NCBI GenBank assembly: GCA_046160545.1
Contig: JBJXGS010000245.1
Location: forward strand, 1 to 64,000
Direction of reading: 5' to 3'
DNA length: 64,000 bases
Source: JAEUOS01 sp046160545
GTDB taxonomy: Bacteria; Pseudomonadota; Gammaproteobacteria; Burkholderiales; JAEUOS01
How positions within the stretch are numbered: the stretch's first letter is position 1; every line of letters starts with the position of its first letter. Positions 52,874 through 61,724 of the stretch are shown piece by piece. Made by a program: the position numbers and the translations under genes. The notes beneath the pieces are model-generated. The model saw only the letters and a program-made list of their open reading frames with translations, was not told the origin of the DNA and searched no databases.

Positions 52874-53953
52874 TTACTTTAGCGCGTTTTCCAGCGCCGC
52901 CAGCATGGCACGATTCTCTTCAGGCGTGCCGATCGAAAGGCGCAGGCAATTGGCCATCAGCGGATGGCCGCCGTCAAAATTGCGCACCAGCACACCATCG
53001 GCCTTCATCGTTTGGTACGCCGCCGTGCCGCTGCCGGGCGGCCCCTCGATGCGCACGCAGACGAAATTGGCGGCACTCGGGAACTGCGTCACGCCCTTGA
53101 TTTTCGCCAGCCCGGCCTGCACGACCGGCCGCTCGGCGAGCACCTGCGCCGCCAGTGCGTCGATGATGTGCTTGTTCTCGAGGATCTTGATCGCCACGGC
53201 TTCGGCCAGGACACCGATGTTGTATGGCGCGCGGGCCTTGTCAAATTCGACCAGCCACTCGGGGCTGGCAGCGACATAGCCCAGGCGCACGCCAGCCATG
53301 CTGATCTTGGAAACCGTGCGCATGACGGCGAGATTCTTGAAATCGGGCAGGCGGCGCATGAAGCTGTCACCGGCGTAGGGCTGGTAGGCCTCGTCGATGA
53401 CGACCAAGCCCGGCGCGGCGCGCACGATGCGCTCGACCTCGGCGTGCGAATAGGGGCTGCCGGTCGGGTTGTTCGGATAGGCCAGCCAGATCAGCGCCGG
53501 CCGGTGCTCTTCGATGGCGGCGAGAAATGCATCGATGTCGAGCGCGAAATCCGGCTTGAGCGGCACTCCGACGAATTTCAGGCGGTAGAAAAACGCATGC
53601 ATCTGGAACATCACGAACGACGGCGCCGGCGCCATGACCACGGCCCCCTCGCGGGCGCAGGCCGCTGTGATGTACTGGATGCACTCGTCCGAACCGTTGC
53701 CGCACAACACATCGAATCCCGCCGGCACACCCATCTTTTCGCGAATCAGCTGGCGCAATCGGGAAAGCGACGGCACCGGATAACGATTCAGGGCGAGCCC
53801 CGTGACAGTCGCACCGATCTCGCGCGCCAGGTCGTCAGGCAGGCGATACGGACTCTCCATGGCGTCAAGCTTGATCATTCCGGTGGCGTCGGACACCGGG
53901 TAGGTCGCCATGGCGCGGATTTCCGGGCGGATGACAGCTTCGACGGGATTCAC
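52874..53953 (-). CDS. hisC: Histidinol-phosphate aminotransferase
   Basis: PLP-dependent class I/II aminotransferase of 359 residues. It has the YPNNPTGSP motif, VIDEAYQPYAG, and the PLP lysine in RTVSKISMAGVRLGY. It overlaps hisD by 4 bp. A paralogue for other substrates may exist elsewhere, but the cluster position supports HisC. Confidence 0.96.
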   Translation of the reverse strand: MNPVEAVIRPEIRAMATYPVSDATGMIKLDAMESPYRLPDDLAREIGATVTGLALNRYPVPSLSRLRQLIREKMGVPAGFDVLCGNGSDECIQYITAACAREGAVVMAPAPSFVMFQMHAFFYRLKFVGVPLKPDFALDIDAFLAAIEEHRPALIWLAYPNNPTGSPYSHAEVERIVRAAPGLVVIDEAYQPYAGDSFMRRLPDFKNLAVMRTVSKISMAGVRLGYVAASPEWLVEFDKARAPYNIGVLAEAVAIKILENKHIIDALAAQVLAERPVVQAGLAKIKGVTQFPSAANFVCVRIEGPPGSGTAAYQTMKADGVLVRNFDGGHPLMANCLRLSIGTPEENRAMLAALENALK

Positions 53954-55248
53954 AATCGGACCTCTGCGGCGCGCGCATGCGCGTCAAGACCTTCTCCATG
54001 TGCCAGCGTGGAAGCGATGCGCCCCAGCACCGTGGCCCCCTGGCGCGACACCTTGATCAGGCTCGAGCGCTTCTGAAAATCGTAGACCCCGAGTGGCGAG
54101 GAAAAGCGCGCTGTGCGCGACGTCGGCAGGACATGGTTGGGCCCCGCGCAGTAATCGCCCAGCGACTCGCTGGAGTGGGCTCCAAGGAAAATCGCGCCGG
54201 CGTGACGAATCAGGGGCAGGAGCGCCTCGGGATCGGCTACCGACAATTCGAGGTGCTCGGCGGCGATGAAATTGGCGATCTCGCAGGCGTGCGCGAGGTT
54301 GCGTGACAGGATCAATGCGCCACGCCCGGCCAGGGAGGCGGCGATGATCTGTCGCCTTGGCAGCGTGTCAATGAGCCGCGCGATCGACGCCTGGACACGA
54401 TCGAGATAGGCCGTGTCCGGGCTGATCAGGATCGCCTGCGCCATCTCGTCGTGTTCGGCCTGGCTGAAAAGGTCCAGGGCTATCCAGTCGGGATCGGTGC
54501 TGCCGTCGGCGATGACGAGGATCTCGGAGGGTCCGGCAATCATGTCGATGCCGACCTTGCCGAAGACACGGCGCTTGGCCTCGGCGACATAGGCATTGCC
54601 GGGTCCAACGATCTTGTCCACCGGTGCGATCGATGCAGTGCCGTAGGCGAGCGCTCCTACGGCCTGCGCCCCGCCGATGGTATAGATCGTATCGACCCCG
54701 GCGATCGCCGCCGCGGCCAGCACCAGCGGATTGCGTTCGCCGCGCGGGGTCGGCGAAACCATCACCAGCTCGCGTACGCCTGCGACCCTGGCCGGGATCG
54801 CGTTCATGAGAAGCGAACTGGGGTATGCCGCCTTGCCACCCGGGACGTATAGCCCGACCCGGTCCAGTGGCGTGACCTGCCAGCCGAGTTCGGTGCCATC
54901 GGTCTCGCGATAGCGCAGGCCAGGGGCACACTGGCGCTCGTGGAAGGTGCGAATACGCTCGGCAGCGGCCTGCAACGCATCGCGCTCGGCGGCGCCGATG
55001 CTTTGCAGGGCAGCGGCAATCTCCGCGCCGGAGATCGTCAATTCGGCGATGGTCGTCGCGCGCACATCGTCAAAGCGCGCCGTCGCCTCGAGGACCGCGG
55101 CATCGCCGCGGGCCCGCACGTCGGCGAGGATACCCTGCACCGCGGCTTCGATCGCCGCATCGCCCGCACTCTCGCGGTCAAGCAGCGACGCCAGTTCTTC
55201 GGTGAAACGTGCGTGCGACGCGTCCAGGCGCCGGATCAGTCCGGTCAT
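53950..55248 (-). CDS. hisD: Histidinol dehydrogenase
   Basis: Zinc- and NAD-dependent enzyme completing histidine synthesis. The 432-residue product has YVPGGKAAYPSSLLM, GPGNAYVAEAKR, AGPSEILVIAD and SQAEHDEMAQ with zinc ligands. It overlaps hisG by 4 bp. Confidence 0.97.
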   Translation of the reverse strand: MTGLIRRLDASHARFTEELASLLDRESAGDAAIEAAVQGILADVRARGDAAVLEATARFDDVRATTIAELTISGAEIAAALQSIGAAERDALQAAAERIRTFHERQCAPGLRYRETDGTELGWQVTPLDRVGLYVPGGKAAYPSSLLMNAIPARVAGVRELVMVSPTPRGERNPLVLAAAAIAGVDTIYTIGGAQAVGALAYGTASIAPVDKIVGPGNAYVAEAKRRVFGKVGIDMIAGPSEILVIADGSTDPDWIALDLFSQAEHDEMAQAILISPDTAYLDRVQASIARLIDTLPRRQIIAASLAGRGALILSRNLAHACEIANFIAAEHLELSVADPEALLPLIRHAGAIFLGAHSSESLGDYCAGPNHVLPTSRTARFSSPLGVYDFQKRSSLIKVSRQGATVLGRIASTLAHGEGLDAHARAAEVRL

Positions 55249-55892
55249 CGCGCCGCCGCTTCAAACGCGTCAATCAGTGTCTGGACGGCCGGACGTTTGG
55301 TCTTGAGCGCCGCTTGGTTCACGATCAGGCGCGACGAGATAGCGCGGATTTCCTCCACCGCGCGCAGGCGATTGGCCTTGAGTGTCGCTCCGGTCGAGAC
55401 CAGGTCGACGATGGCCTCGGCCAGGCCCACCAGCGGCGCCAACTCCATCGAACCATAGAGTTTGATCAAGTCGACGTGCATGCCCTTGGCCGCGAAATGC
55501 TCGCGCGCCGCGCTCACGTACTTGGTCGCGACGCGTATGCGCGCGCCGCGACGCACCGCGTTCTCGTAGTCGAACTCCTCATGGACCGCGACCATCATGC
55601 GACAACGGCCGATACCCAGATCAAGCGGCCGATACAGGCCGTCGCTACCGTTCTTGGCGTCGTGCTCGAGCAACGTGTCGAGGCCTGCCACGCCCAGGTC
55701 GGCGGCACCGTACTGCACGTAGGTCGGAACATCGGAGGCGCGCACAATGATGATGCGCAGGTCGGCTTGGTCGGTTGCCAGAATCAGCTTGCGCGAAGCC
55801 TCCGGGTCATCGGCGACCCGGATGCCGGCTGCCTTGAGCAACGGCTCGGTCTCTTCGAAAATCCGCCCCTTGGAAAGAGCAAGGGTAATCAC
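55245..55892 (-). CDS. hisG: ATP phosphoribosyltransferase, short form
   Basis: First and regulated step of histidine synthesis. At 215 residues it is the short HisG(S) type, without the C-terminal ACT-like domain. It has LALSKGRIFEE, GAADLGVAGLDTL and the PRPP loop IVDLVSTGATLKAN. Short HisG needs the HisZ regulatory subunit; no hisZ is in this window, consistent with its usual separate location. Confidence 0.97.
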   Translation of the reverse strand: MITLALSKGRIFEETEPLLKAAGIRVADDPEASRKLILATDQADLRIIIVRASDVPTYVQYGAADLGVAGLDTLLEHDAKNGSDGLYRPLDLGIGRCRMMVAVHEEFDYENAVRRGARIRVATKYVSAAREHFAAKGMHVDLIKLYGSMELAPLVGLAEAIVDLVSTGATLKANRLRAVEEIRAISSRLIVNQAALKTKRPAVQTLIDAFEAAAR

Positions 55893-55998
55893 GTCGGTTC
55901 TTCAGCAAAACCGTGATTTTACCTCTTAAGGTGTAACGTTTCGCCAGCAGGCACCCGCGCCGCAGGCGCGCAGGCTGCGCATGCGCCCCGCCGCCGCC

Positions 55999-57249
55999 TC
56001 AATTCCGCCGTGTCACCCGCGCCCCGACGGCCGAGAGCTTGGTTTCCAGGGCCTCATAACCGCGGTCCAGGTGGTAGATCCGGTCGATCACTGTCTCACC
56101 CTCGGCGATCAGTCCCGCCACCACCAGCGAGGCGGAAGCGCGCAGATCGGTGGCCATCACGGTAGCACCGGTAAGCCTCGGCACACCCTTGACGATCGCG
56201 GTATTACCCTCGATCTCGATATCAGCGCCCAGGCGCAGCAACTCCTGCGCATGCATGAAGCGGTTCTCGAAAATGGTTTCCGTGATCACGCCGGTGCCTT
56301 CAGCCACGCAGTTCAATGCCATGAACTGCGCCTGCATGTCAGTCGGGAATCCGGGATACGGCGCGGTGCGCAGATTGACCGCACGCGGGCGACCCGCGGC
56401 ACGCACACGGATCCCGGCACCGCTTGTTTCGCAGCGCACCCCGGCCTCGGCGAGTTTGGCGAGCACGGCATCGAGGGTTCCGGCCTCGGCTCCGGAAAGC
56501 ATGACATCACCGCCGGCCGCTGCGACCGCGGTCAGGAATGTACCGGTCTCGATGCGATCCGCCATCACGCGATGATGCGCGGAGTGCAGAGCCGCGACGC
56601 CGTTGACGATGATGCGGTCGCTGCCGGCACCGCTGATGCGCGCACCCATGCGCACCAGGCAGTTGGCCAGGTCGACGACTTCCGGCTCGCGCGCCGCGTT
56701 CTCGATCACGGTCTCGCCTTCGGCCAGCGTCGCCGCCATCATGAGGTTCTCGGTGCCGGTCACCGTCACCAGATCGGTGACAAGGTGTGTTCCCCTCAAG
56801 CGCGCGGCACGCGCCACGATATAGCCGTGCTCCACGCTGATCTCGGCGCCCATCGCGGCCAGTCCCTTGATGTGCTGGTCGACCGGTCGCGCGCCGATCG
56901 CGCAACCGCCGGGCAGCGATACGCGTGCCTCGCCGCAGCGTGCCAGCAACGGTCCGAGCACCAGGATCGCCGCACGCATGGTCTTGACCAGGTCATAGGG
57001 CGCCTCCGGTGTGGTCAGACGGCTGGCGTCGGCCACGACCCTGCCATCTTCAGCGTGCAACTCCACGCCCATGCGCACGAGCAGCCGGCGCATGGTCACG
57101 ACGTCATTGAGCGCCGGCACGTTGGCGAGCGCGAGTGGCTCACGCGAGAGGATGCTCGCGCAAAGAATCGGCAAGGCGGCGTTCTTGGCGCCCGAGATCG
57201 CGATCTCGCCGGCAAGGCGAGCACCACCCTCGATGACCAGCTTGTCCAT
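55999..57249 (-). CDS. murA: UDP-N-acetylglucosamine 1-carboxyvinyltransferase
   Basis: First committed step of peptidoglycan synthesis, PEP plus UDP-GlcNAc; target of fosfomycin. The 416-residue product has two inside-out alpha/beta domains with NAALPILCASIL near the N-terminus and the catalytic cysteine in PGGCAIGARPVDQH. Because Cys is present, fosfomycin sensitivity would be expected of this enzyme. It lies 12 bp after ibaG. Confidence 0.97.
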   Translation of the reverse strand: MDKLVIEGGARLAGEIAISGAKNAALPILCASILSREPLALANVPALNDVVTMRRLLVRMGVELHAEDGRVVADASRLTTPEAPYDLVKTMRAAILVLGPLLARCGEARVSLPGGCAIGARPVDQHIKGLAAMGAEISVEHGYIVARAARLRGTHLVTDLVTVTGTENLMMAATLAEGETVIENAAREPEVVDLANCLVRMGARISGAGSDRIIVNGVAALHSAHHRVMADRIETGTFLTAVAAAGGDVMLSGAEAGTLDAVLAKLAEAGVRCETSGAGIRVRAAGRPRAVNLRTAPYPGFPTDMQAQFMALNCVAEGTGVITETIFENRFMHAQELLRLGADIEIEGNTAIVKGVPRLTGATVMATDLRASASLVVAGLIAEGETVIDRIYHLDRGYEALETKLSAVGARVTRRN

Positions 57250-57261
57250 GTCGCCGCGGCG

Positions 57262-57504
57262 CTAGCGCGCCGCCCACTCGGCAGGAGTGAGGGTCTTCAT
57301 CGAAAGCGCATGAATTTCGTTGCCCATCTTGGTACCGAGCGCACGGTTGACCAACTGGTGGCGCGCCACACGCGACTTGCCTTCGAAGGCGGGGCTGACG
57401 ATGACAGCATCGAAATGCGCGCCATCTCCGTCGACCTCAAGGTGATCGCAGGCGAGCCCTTGCGCGATAAGGGAACGAACGTACTCGGGAGTGATCATGT
57501 CCAT
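57262..57504 (-). CDS. ibaG: BolA-family protein (IbaG/YrbA-like)
   Basis: Small BolA-type protein (80 residues), thought to work with monothiol glutaredoxins in Fe-S handling or stress. It has the helix-turn-helix-like fold segments ... FEGKSRVARHQLVNRALGTKM and EIHALSMKTLTPAEW. Conserved placement just upstream of murA supports the IbaG subgroup. Confidence 0.9.
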   Translation of the reverse strand: MDMITPEYVRSLIAQGLACDHLEVDGDGAHFDAVIVSPAFEGKSRVARHQLVNRALGTKMGNEIHALSMKTLTPAEWAAR

Positions 57505-57549
57505 GCTTTTGCAATCCTTGGTAGTTGACGATTCCTGTAACCGCCAACA

Positions 57550-57714
57550 CTAATGCGTGCTTGGCGCCCCGCTCGACGCTGCCACGATTCCGCTGGAGAC
57601 TGTCAGCGACAGCCGAAGAGGAACGTCACTCTGCTCGAAAAAGCCGTGGCGAAAAACGTCAATCATGAAATACAACGGGTTGAAATGAGATATTTTCTGC
57701 CAGAACGCAGGCAG
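57550..57714 (-). pseudogene. Remnant of an ABC-2-type permease C-terminus
   Basis: Between mlaB and ibaG a short stretch encodes LPAFWQKISHFNPLYFMIDVF then RHGFFEQSDVPLRLSLTV before a stop at 57550. The pattern FWQK-S-FNP-YMID-FRYGF-SDV is the well-known C-terminal end of YadH-like ABC-2 permeases. Only about 55 codons survive and no start codon or membrane-spanning N-terminus is present. In other betaproteobacteria an ATPase-permease pair often sits exactly here (from memory, unverified). I infer a deletion that removed the ATPase and most of the permease. Confidence 0.75.
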
Positions 57715-57734
57715 GCACCGCCCTGGACTGCGCC

Positions 57735-57995
57735 CTAGCCGAACAGGGTCGATTCGACGCCGTACAGGCCGGCGATGCTGCGTAGACCTGCCGGCACATT
57801 GATGAGCGCCAGCTCGCCCCGGCTGGACAGCGCGTGGCGCTTCCAGTCGATCAGGCAGGCGATGAGGCTGGAATCGAAATCGACCGCCCGAGCAAGGTCG
57901 ATCGTCGCTTCTCCAGCAAGCACCGCGGCGCGTCCGCGTTCGACCAGTGCCGCGGCATCGTCGATTCGCACCCGTGCCGGAACCTCGAAGCTCAT
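57735..57995 (-). CDS. mlaB: STAS-domain protein MlaB
   Basis: Cytoplasmic STAS subunit that stabilises the MlaFE phospholipid ABC transporter. The 86-residue product has the STAS core VDFDSSLIACLIDWKRHA with the conserved Asp-Ser. It directly follows mlaC (single-base overlap). Confidence 0.87.
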   Translation of the reverse strand: MSFEVPARVRIDDAAALVERGRAAVLAGEATIDLARAVDFDSSLIACLIDWKRHALSSRGELALINVPAGLRSIAGLYGVESTLFG

Positions 57996-58621
57996 CAGGA
58001 ACGGCTGCGTGCTTCGACGGCGCGATTCTTGGCACCCAGCGCCTTGATCAGTCCGTCGATGCCGTTGGCGGAGATTTCGGAGTTGAACTGTCCCTGGAAG
58101 GTCTGCACCAGGCGCGCTCCGAGAACATTGATGTCGACCACTTTCCAGGCGCCGTCTATGCGCTCGACGTAGTAGTCCAGCTGGATTGGTTCGCCATTGC
58201 GTGCCTTGACCGATGAGCGTACCACCGCCTCGTTGTCGCCGGGCTGCATGCGCAGCGGACGATACTCGATTACCGTGTCGGCCCGATACGCGGTAAACGC
58301 GCCAGCGTACGTGTTGGTCAGGAGTGCCTTGAACTCGCGCACCAGGGATTGCTGCTGCTCAGGTGTCGCACGCGCCCAGTGGCGTCCGACCGCCGCCTGG
58401 GTCATGCGCTGGAAGTTGAGGTAGGGAACGATCTTGGCTTCAACCAGCGCGTTGAGCTTTTGCCGGTTGCCCGCCTGGATTTCACGGTCGGCGAGAAGCG
58501 CTGCAGCCGCCTCGTCGACCGCGCGCTTGATTACGACATCCGGGCCTTCGGCAGCCATCGCCGCGACCGGCCCGCAAACCAGGAGGACGCCCAGAATCAG
58601 GGCGCGCAGAACCGCGTGCAT
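57995..58621 (-). CDS. mlaC: Periplasmic phospholipid-binding protein MlaC
   Basis: Soluble shuttle carrying phospholipid between MlaA and MlaFEDB. The 208-residue product has a signal peptide (ALILGVLLVCGPVAAMAAE) and MlaC segments such as VEAKIVPYLNFQRMTQAAVGRHW and DYYVERIDGAWKVVDINV. It lies 5 bp after mlaA. Confidence 0.95.
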   Translation of the reverse strand: MHAVLRALILGVLLVCGPVAAMAAEGPDVVIKRAVDEAAAALLADREIQAGNRQKLNALVEAKIVPYLNFQRMTQAAVGRHWARATPEQQQSLVREFKALLTNTYAGAFTAYRADTVIEYRPLRMQPGDNEAVVRSSVKARNGEPIQLDYYVERIDGAWKVVDINVLGARLVQTFQGQFNSEISANGIDGLIKALGAKNRAVEARSRS

Positions 58622-58626
58622 CGTTG

Positions 58627-59505
58627 CTAGAACTCCCGCACGACGATTCCGGCCAAGGCTTGACGAGGCGCTTCGGTGCGCGGCGCCGGCAGAACCAGTG
58701 CCTCGGCACGCTGGGCAACCCGCTGGTTGGCCGCATCTACCCAGATGTTGGCCGGCAGACGCCGCGGCAGGGACTCGGCAGCGTTGAGCGCGACCGCGGA
58801 CGGAACCCGCAATGCACTGGTGCGATTGTCGTTGTCAATCATCCCCTGGCGCCGCTGCAGGTAGGCATCACGTACAAAAGAGTACTTGTCCAGCGCGGCT
58901 TCCTCGAGAACGTTGCCGGCCTCGAGCAGTTCGGCGCGCCGATTGACCGCGCGCAGCGAATACAGCACGTTGCGGGTGCGCACGTGATCCGCCCACACCG
59001 GATCGAGGTTGGTATAGATCAGGGTTCCGATGCCTTCACGGACCGTCTGCGGGCCGAGGAAGGGCAATACCAGGTAGGGGCCGGGGCCGAAGCCCCACTT
59101 GCCGAAAGTCTGGCCGAAATCGCGGTCGTGCTTTTCCAGGCCCAGCTTGGAAGCCACGTCGAAACAACCCAACAGGCCGACCGTGGTGTTGACGACAACG
59201 CGGCAGACATCCGACACCGCATCTCCGAACTTGCCTTGCAGTAAGCTGTTCAAACCGACGAAGATGTCGTTGATGTTGGCGAACACATTGCCGACGCATT
59301 CGCGCGCCGGCTCGGGGACAACCGTCTTGTACCCCTTGGCAACTGGTTGTAGTACAGCTTTGTCGACTCCCTCGTTGAAGCCGAACATGGCGCGGTTGAA
59401 CCCTTCAAAGGGATCTCCCGGCGTGCCACTGGTCGCACAGCCACCTGCGCAGCAGGCGATCAAAAGCGCCAGCAGCAGGCCTTTGAGCTTGTCGAGCATG
59501 ATCAT
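58627..59505 (-). CDS. mlaA: Outer-membrane lipoprotein MlaA (VacJ)
   Basis: Outer-membrane lipoprotein extracting mislocalised phospholipids. The 292-residue product has a lipobox region (LLIACCAGGC), then DPFEGFNRAMFGFNEGVDKAV, RDFGQTFGKWGFGPGPYLVLPFLGP, and a Pro/Ala-rich tail. It sits between mlaD and mlaC, overlapping mlaD by 4 bp; this order differs from E. coli, where vacJ is unlinked. Confidence 0.95.
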   Translation of the reverse strand: MIMLDKLKGLLLALLIACCAGGCATSGTPGDPFEGFNRAMFGFNEGVDKAVLQPVAKGYKTVVPEPARECVGNVFANINDIFVGLNSLLQGKFGDAVSDVCRVVVNTTVGLLGCFDVASKLGLEKHDRDFGQTFGKWGFGPGPYLVLPFLGPQTVREGIGTLIYTNLDPVWADHVRTRNVLYSLRAVNRRAELLEAGNVLEEAALDKYSFVRDAYLQRRQGMIDNDNRTSALRVPSAVALNAAESLPRRLPANIWVDAANQRVAQRAEALVLPAPRTEAPRQALAGIVVREF

Positions 59506-59975
59506 TTGTTGTCGCTCTTGCCTTCCGCAGCCTTGTTGAACACCAGCTGGCCGATCAGGTTCTCCAGCACCATCGCCGACTGGGTGGACTTGATGCGCCC
59601 GCCATCAGCCAGCTTCTTGCTGTCGCCACCTGCTTCCAGCCCCAAATACTGCTCACCCAGCAAACCGGCGGTAAGAATCTTGGCCGAAGTGTCCTGCGGA
59701 AACGAAAAACGCTTATCAAGCGCCAGCGTCACCACCGCCTCGTAGGTCTGATCGTCAAAGGCGATCTTGACCACCCGGCCCACTACCACCCCGGCGCTCT
59801 TGACCGGCGCCCTAGCCTTCAAGCCACCGATGTTATCAAACTTCGCAAGCACTTGATACGTCTCGGAAAAGCTGAAAGCGGCCAGATTTCCGGCTTTCAG
59901 CGCGAGCACCAGGATCGCGGCAAATCCAGCCATGACGAACAGGCCCACCCACAAGTCGGTCAATTTGCGATTCAT
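59502..59975 (-). CDS. mlaD: MCE-domain phospholipid transporter subunit MlaD
   Basis: Membrane-anchored MCE protein forming the hexameric periplasmic ring on MlaFE. The 157-residue product has a TM helix (LWVGLFVMAGFAAILVLAL) and the MCE core (YQVLAKFDNIGGLKARAPVKSAGVVVGRV). The downstream LLGEQYLGLE segment matches the MlaD pore loop region. Confidence 0.96.
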   Translation of the reverse strand: MNRKLTDLWVGLFVMAGFAAILVLALKAGNLAAFSFSETYQVLAKFDNIGGLKARAPVKSAGVVVGRVVKIAFDDQTYEAVVTLALDKRFSFPQDTSAKILTAGLLGEQYLGLEAGGDSKKLADGGRIKSTQSAMVLENLIGQLVFNKAAEGKSDNK

Positions 59976-59997
59976 ATGAGGCTTTCCATGGCGTCGA

Positions 59998-60780
59998 TCA
60001 GGTGGCGCTGAACATCAACGCGGTGAGGATGAAATCCAGTGCCAGCACCACCAGCGAAGAGGTGACGACGGTGCGCGTGGTGGCGTGCGACACCCCTTCC
60101 GGAGTCGGCTGGCAATCATATCCTTCGAAGACGGCGATGAACGTGACAGCGATGCCGAACACCACGCTCTTGACCACCCCGTTGCCGACGTCCTCCAGCC
60201 AGTCGACGCCATTTTGCATCTGGCTCCAGAATGCCCCTTCGTCGACGCCGATCAGGACCACGCCGACGACGTAACCGCCAAACACACCGACGGCCGAGAA
60301 AATCGCCGCCAGGAGCGGCATCGCGATCACGCCCGCAAGAAAGCGCGGCGCCAGCACGCGCGAGACTGGCGAAACCGCCATCATCTCCATCGCCGCAAGC
60401 TGCTCGCCCGCCTTCATGAGGCCGATCTCGGCCGCAATCGAGGTCCCGGCGCGCCCGGCGAAGAGGAGCGCTGTGACCACCGGCCCGAGTTCGCGCACCA
60501 GCGACAGGGCCACAAGCAGGCCCAACGCCTGCTCCGATCCGTAGCGCTGCAAGGTGTTGTAGCCCTGCAACCCGAGCACGAAACCGACGAACAGGCCCGA
60601 AACCGCGATGATGATGAGCGAATAGTTGCCGATGAAATGGATCTGCGCCACGGTCAGGCGAAAACGCCGCAACGCGGTGCCGCAAGCACCCAGGAGGATC
60701 AGGAACAGGCGCGTGGCGTAGCCGAGCTTGGCCACGCCGTCGATGCTGGCATGCCCTATCCGGCGTGCCAGTGCGATCAT
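59998..60780 (-). CDS. mlaE: Phospholipid ABC transporter permease MlaE
   Basis: Integral permease of the Mla complex. The 260-residue product has five to six transmembrane helices and the conserved LVRELGPVVTALLFAGRAGTSIAAEIGLM plus the PRFLAGVIAMPLL segment. It overlaps mlaF by 4 bp. Confidence 0.96.
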   Translation of the reverse strand: MIALARRIGHASIDGVAKLGYATRLFLILLGACGTALRRFRLTVAQIHFIGNYSLIIIAVSGLFVGFVLGLQGYNTLQRYGSEQALGLLVALSLVRELGPVVTALLFAGRAGTSIAAEIGLMKAGEQLAAMEMMAVSPVSRVLAPRFLAGVIAMPLLAAIFSAVGVFGGYVVGVVLIGVDEGAFWSQMQNGVDWLEDVGNGVVKSVVFGIAVTFIAVFEGYDCQPTPEGVSHATTRTVVTSSLVVLALDFILTALMFSAT

Positions 60781-61601
60781 CGGGACAGTCCCAGGTCAGC
60801 CGCGTAGTCAGGCGCGGGGTAATGAAAGCGCACCGGGCCTTCCGGACTGCCGGCGATGAACTGGCGCACATACGGCGCCTCGGAGGCACGGATTTCGTCC
60901 GGTGTGCCGCGCGCGACTATGCGTCCCTCGGCAAGAAAGTACACGTAGTCGACAATCGCCAGCGACTCGTGCACGTCGTGAGTGACGATGATCGACGCCG
61001 CGCCCAGGGCGTCGTTGAGCCGGCGGATGAGCCGCGCGGTGATCCCCAAGGAAATCGGGTCGAGCCCCGCGAACGGTTCGTCATACATGACCAGCCCCGG
61101 ATCGAGCGCGATGGCACGTGCCAGCGCAACGCGGCGCGACATGCCCCCGGATATCTCCGACGGCATGAGCGCATGCGCCCCGCGCAAGCCGACCGCGTCG
61201 AGCTTCATGAGCACCAGATCGCGGATCGCCGACTCGGGCAGCGCGGTGTGCTCGCGCAGCGGAAAGGCGACGTTGTCAAACACGCTCATGTCGGTGAAAA
61301 GCGCGCCGAACTGGAACAGCATGCCCATGCGCCGGCGCAGGTCGTACAAACCCTTGCGATCCTGTTCATGGACGTTCTTGCCATCGACACTGACCGTACC
61401 TGCTTGAGGGCGCACCTGGCCTCCCAGGAGGCGCAGCACGGTGGTCTTGCCGGAGCCAGATCCGCCCATCAACGCGACCAGTTGGCCGCGTCCGACGGTA
61501 AAGTCCACCCCAGACAGGATCTGGCGCCCAAGGGCGCCGGTCAGCGTGGGATATGCGAAGGAAACGCCCTCCATCGAGACAAAGGGCGAAGAGTCAGGCA
61601 C
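60777..61601 (-). CDS. mlaF: Phospholipid ABC transporter ATPase MlaF
   Basis: Cytoplasmic ATPase powering MlaFEDB. The 274-residue product has Walker A GGSGSGKTT (46-54), Q-loop FQFGALFTDMSVFDN, signature ISGGMSRR, Walker B LVMYDEP and switch HDVHESL. It is the first gene of the mla-ibaG-murA-his series. A 114-bp intergenic gap separates it from the divergent ABC ATPase gene. Confidence 0.96.
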   Translation of the reverse strand: MPDSSPFVSMEGVSFAYPTLTGALGRQILSGVDFTVGRGQLVALMGGSGSGKTTVLRLLGGQVRPQAGTVSVDGKNVHEQDRKGLYDLRRRMGMLFQFGALFTDMSVFDNVAFPLREHTALPESAIRDLVLMKLDAVGLRGAHALMPSEISGGMSRRVALARAIALDPGLVMYDEPFAGLDPISLGITARLIRRLNDALGAASIIVTHDVHESLAIVDYVYFLAEGRIVARGTPDEIRASEAPYVRQFIAGSPEGPVRFHYPAPDYAADLGLSR

Positions 61602-61724
61602 CGGGGCGGTCGTCGGTAGATAGCAGCAGCGCCGAAGTGTAGCAGCCCGCTTGTGGCCCGAAAAATGCGACGCGGGCTTCCGCTATAGTGACGGCATGTC
61701 GATCATGACCAACCCTTGCACCGC

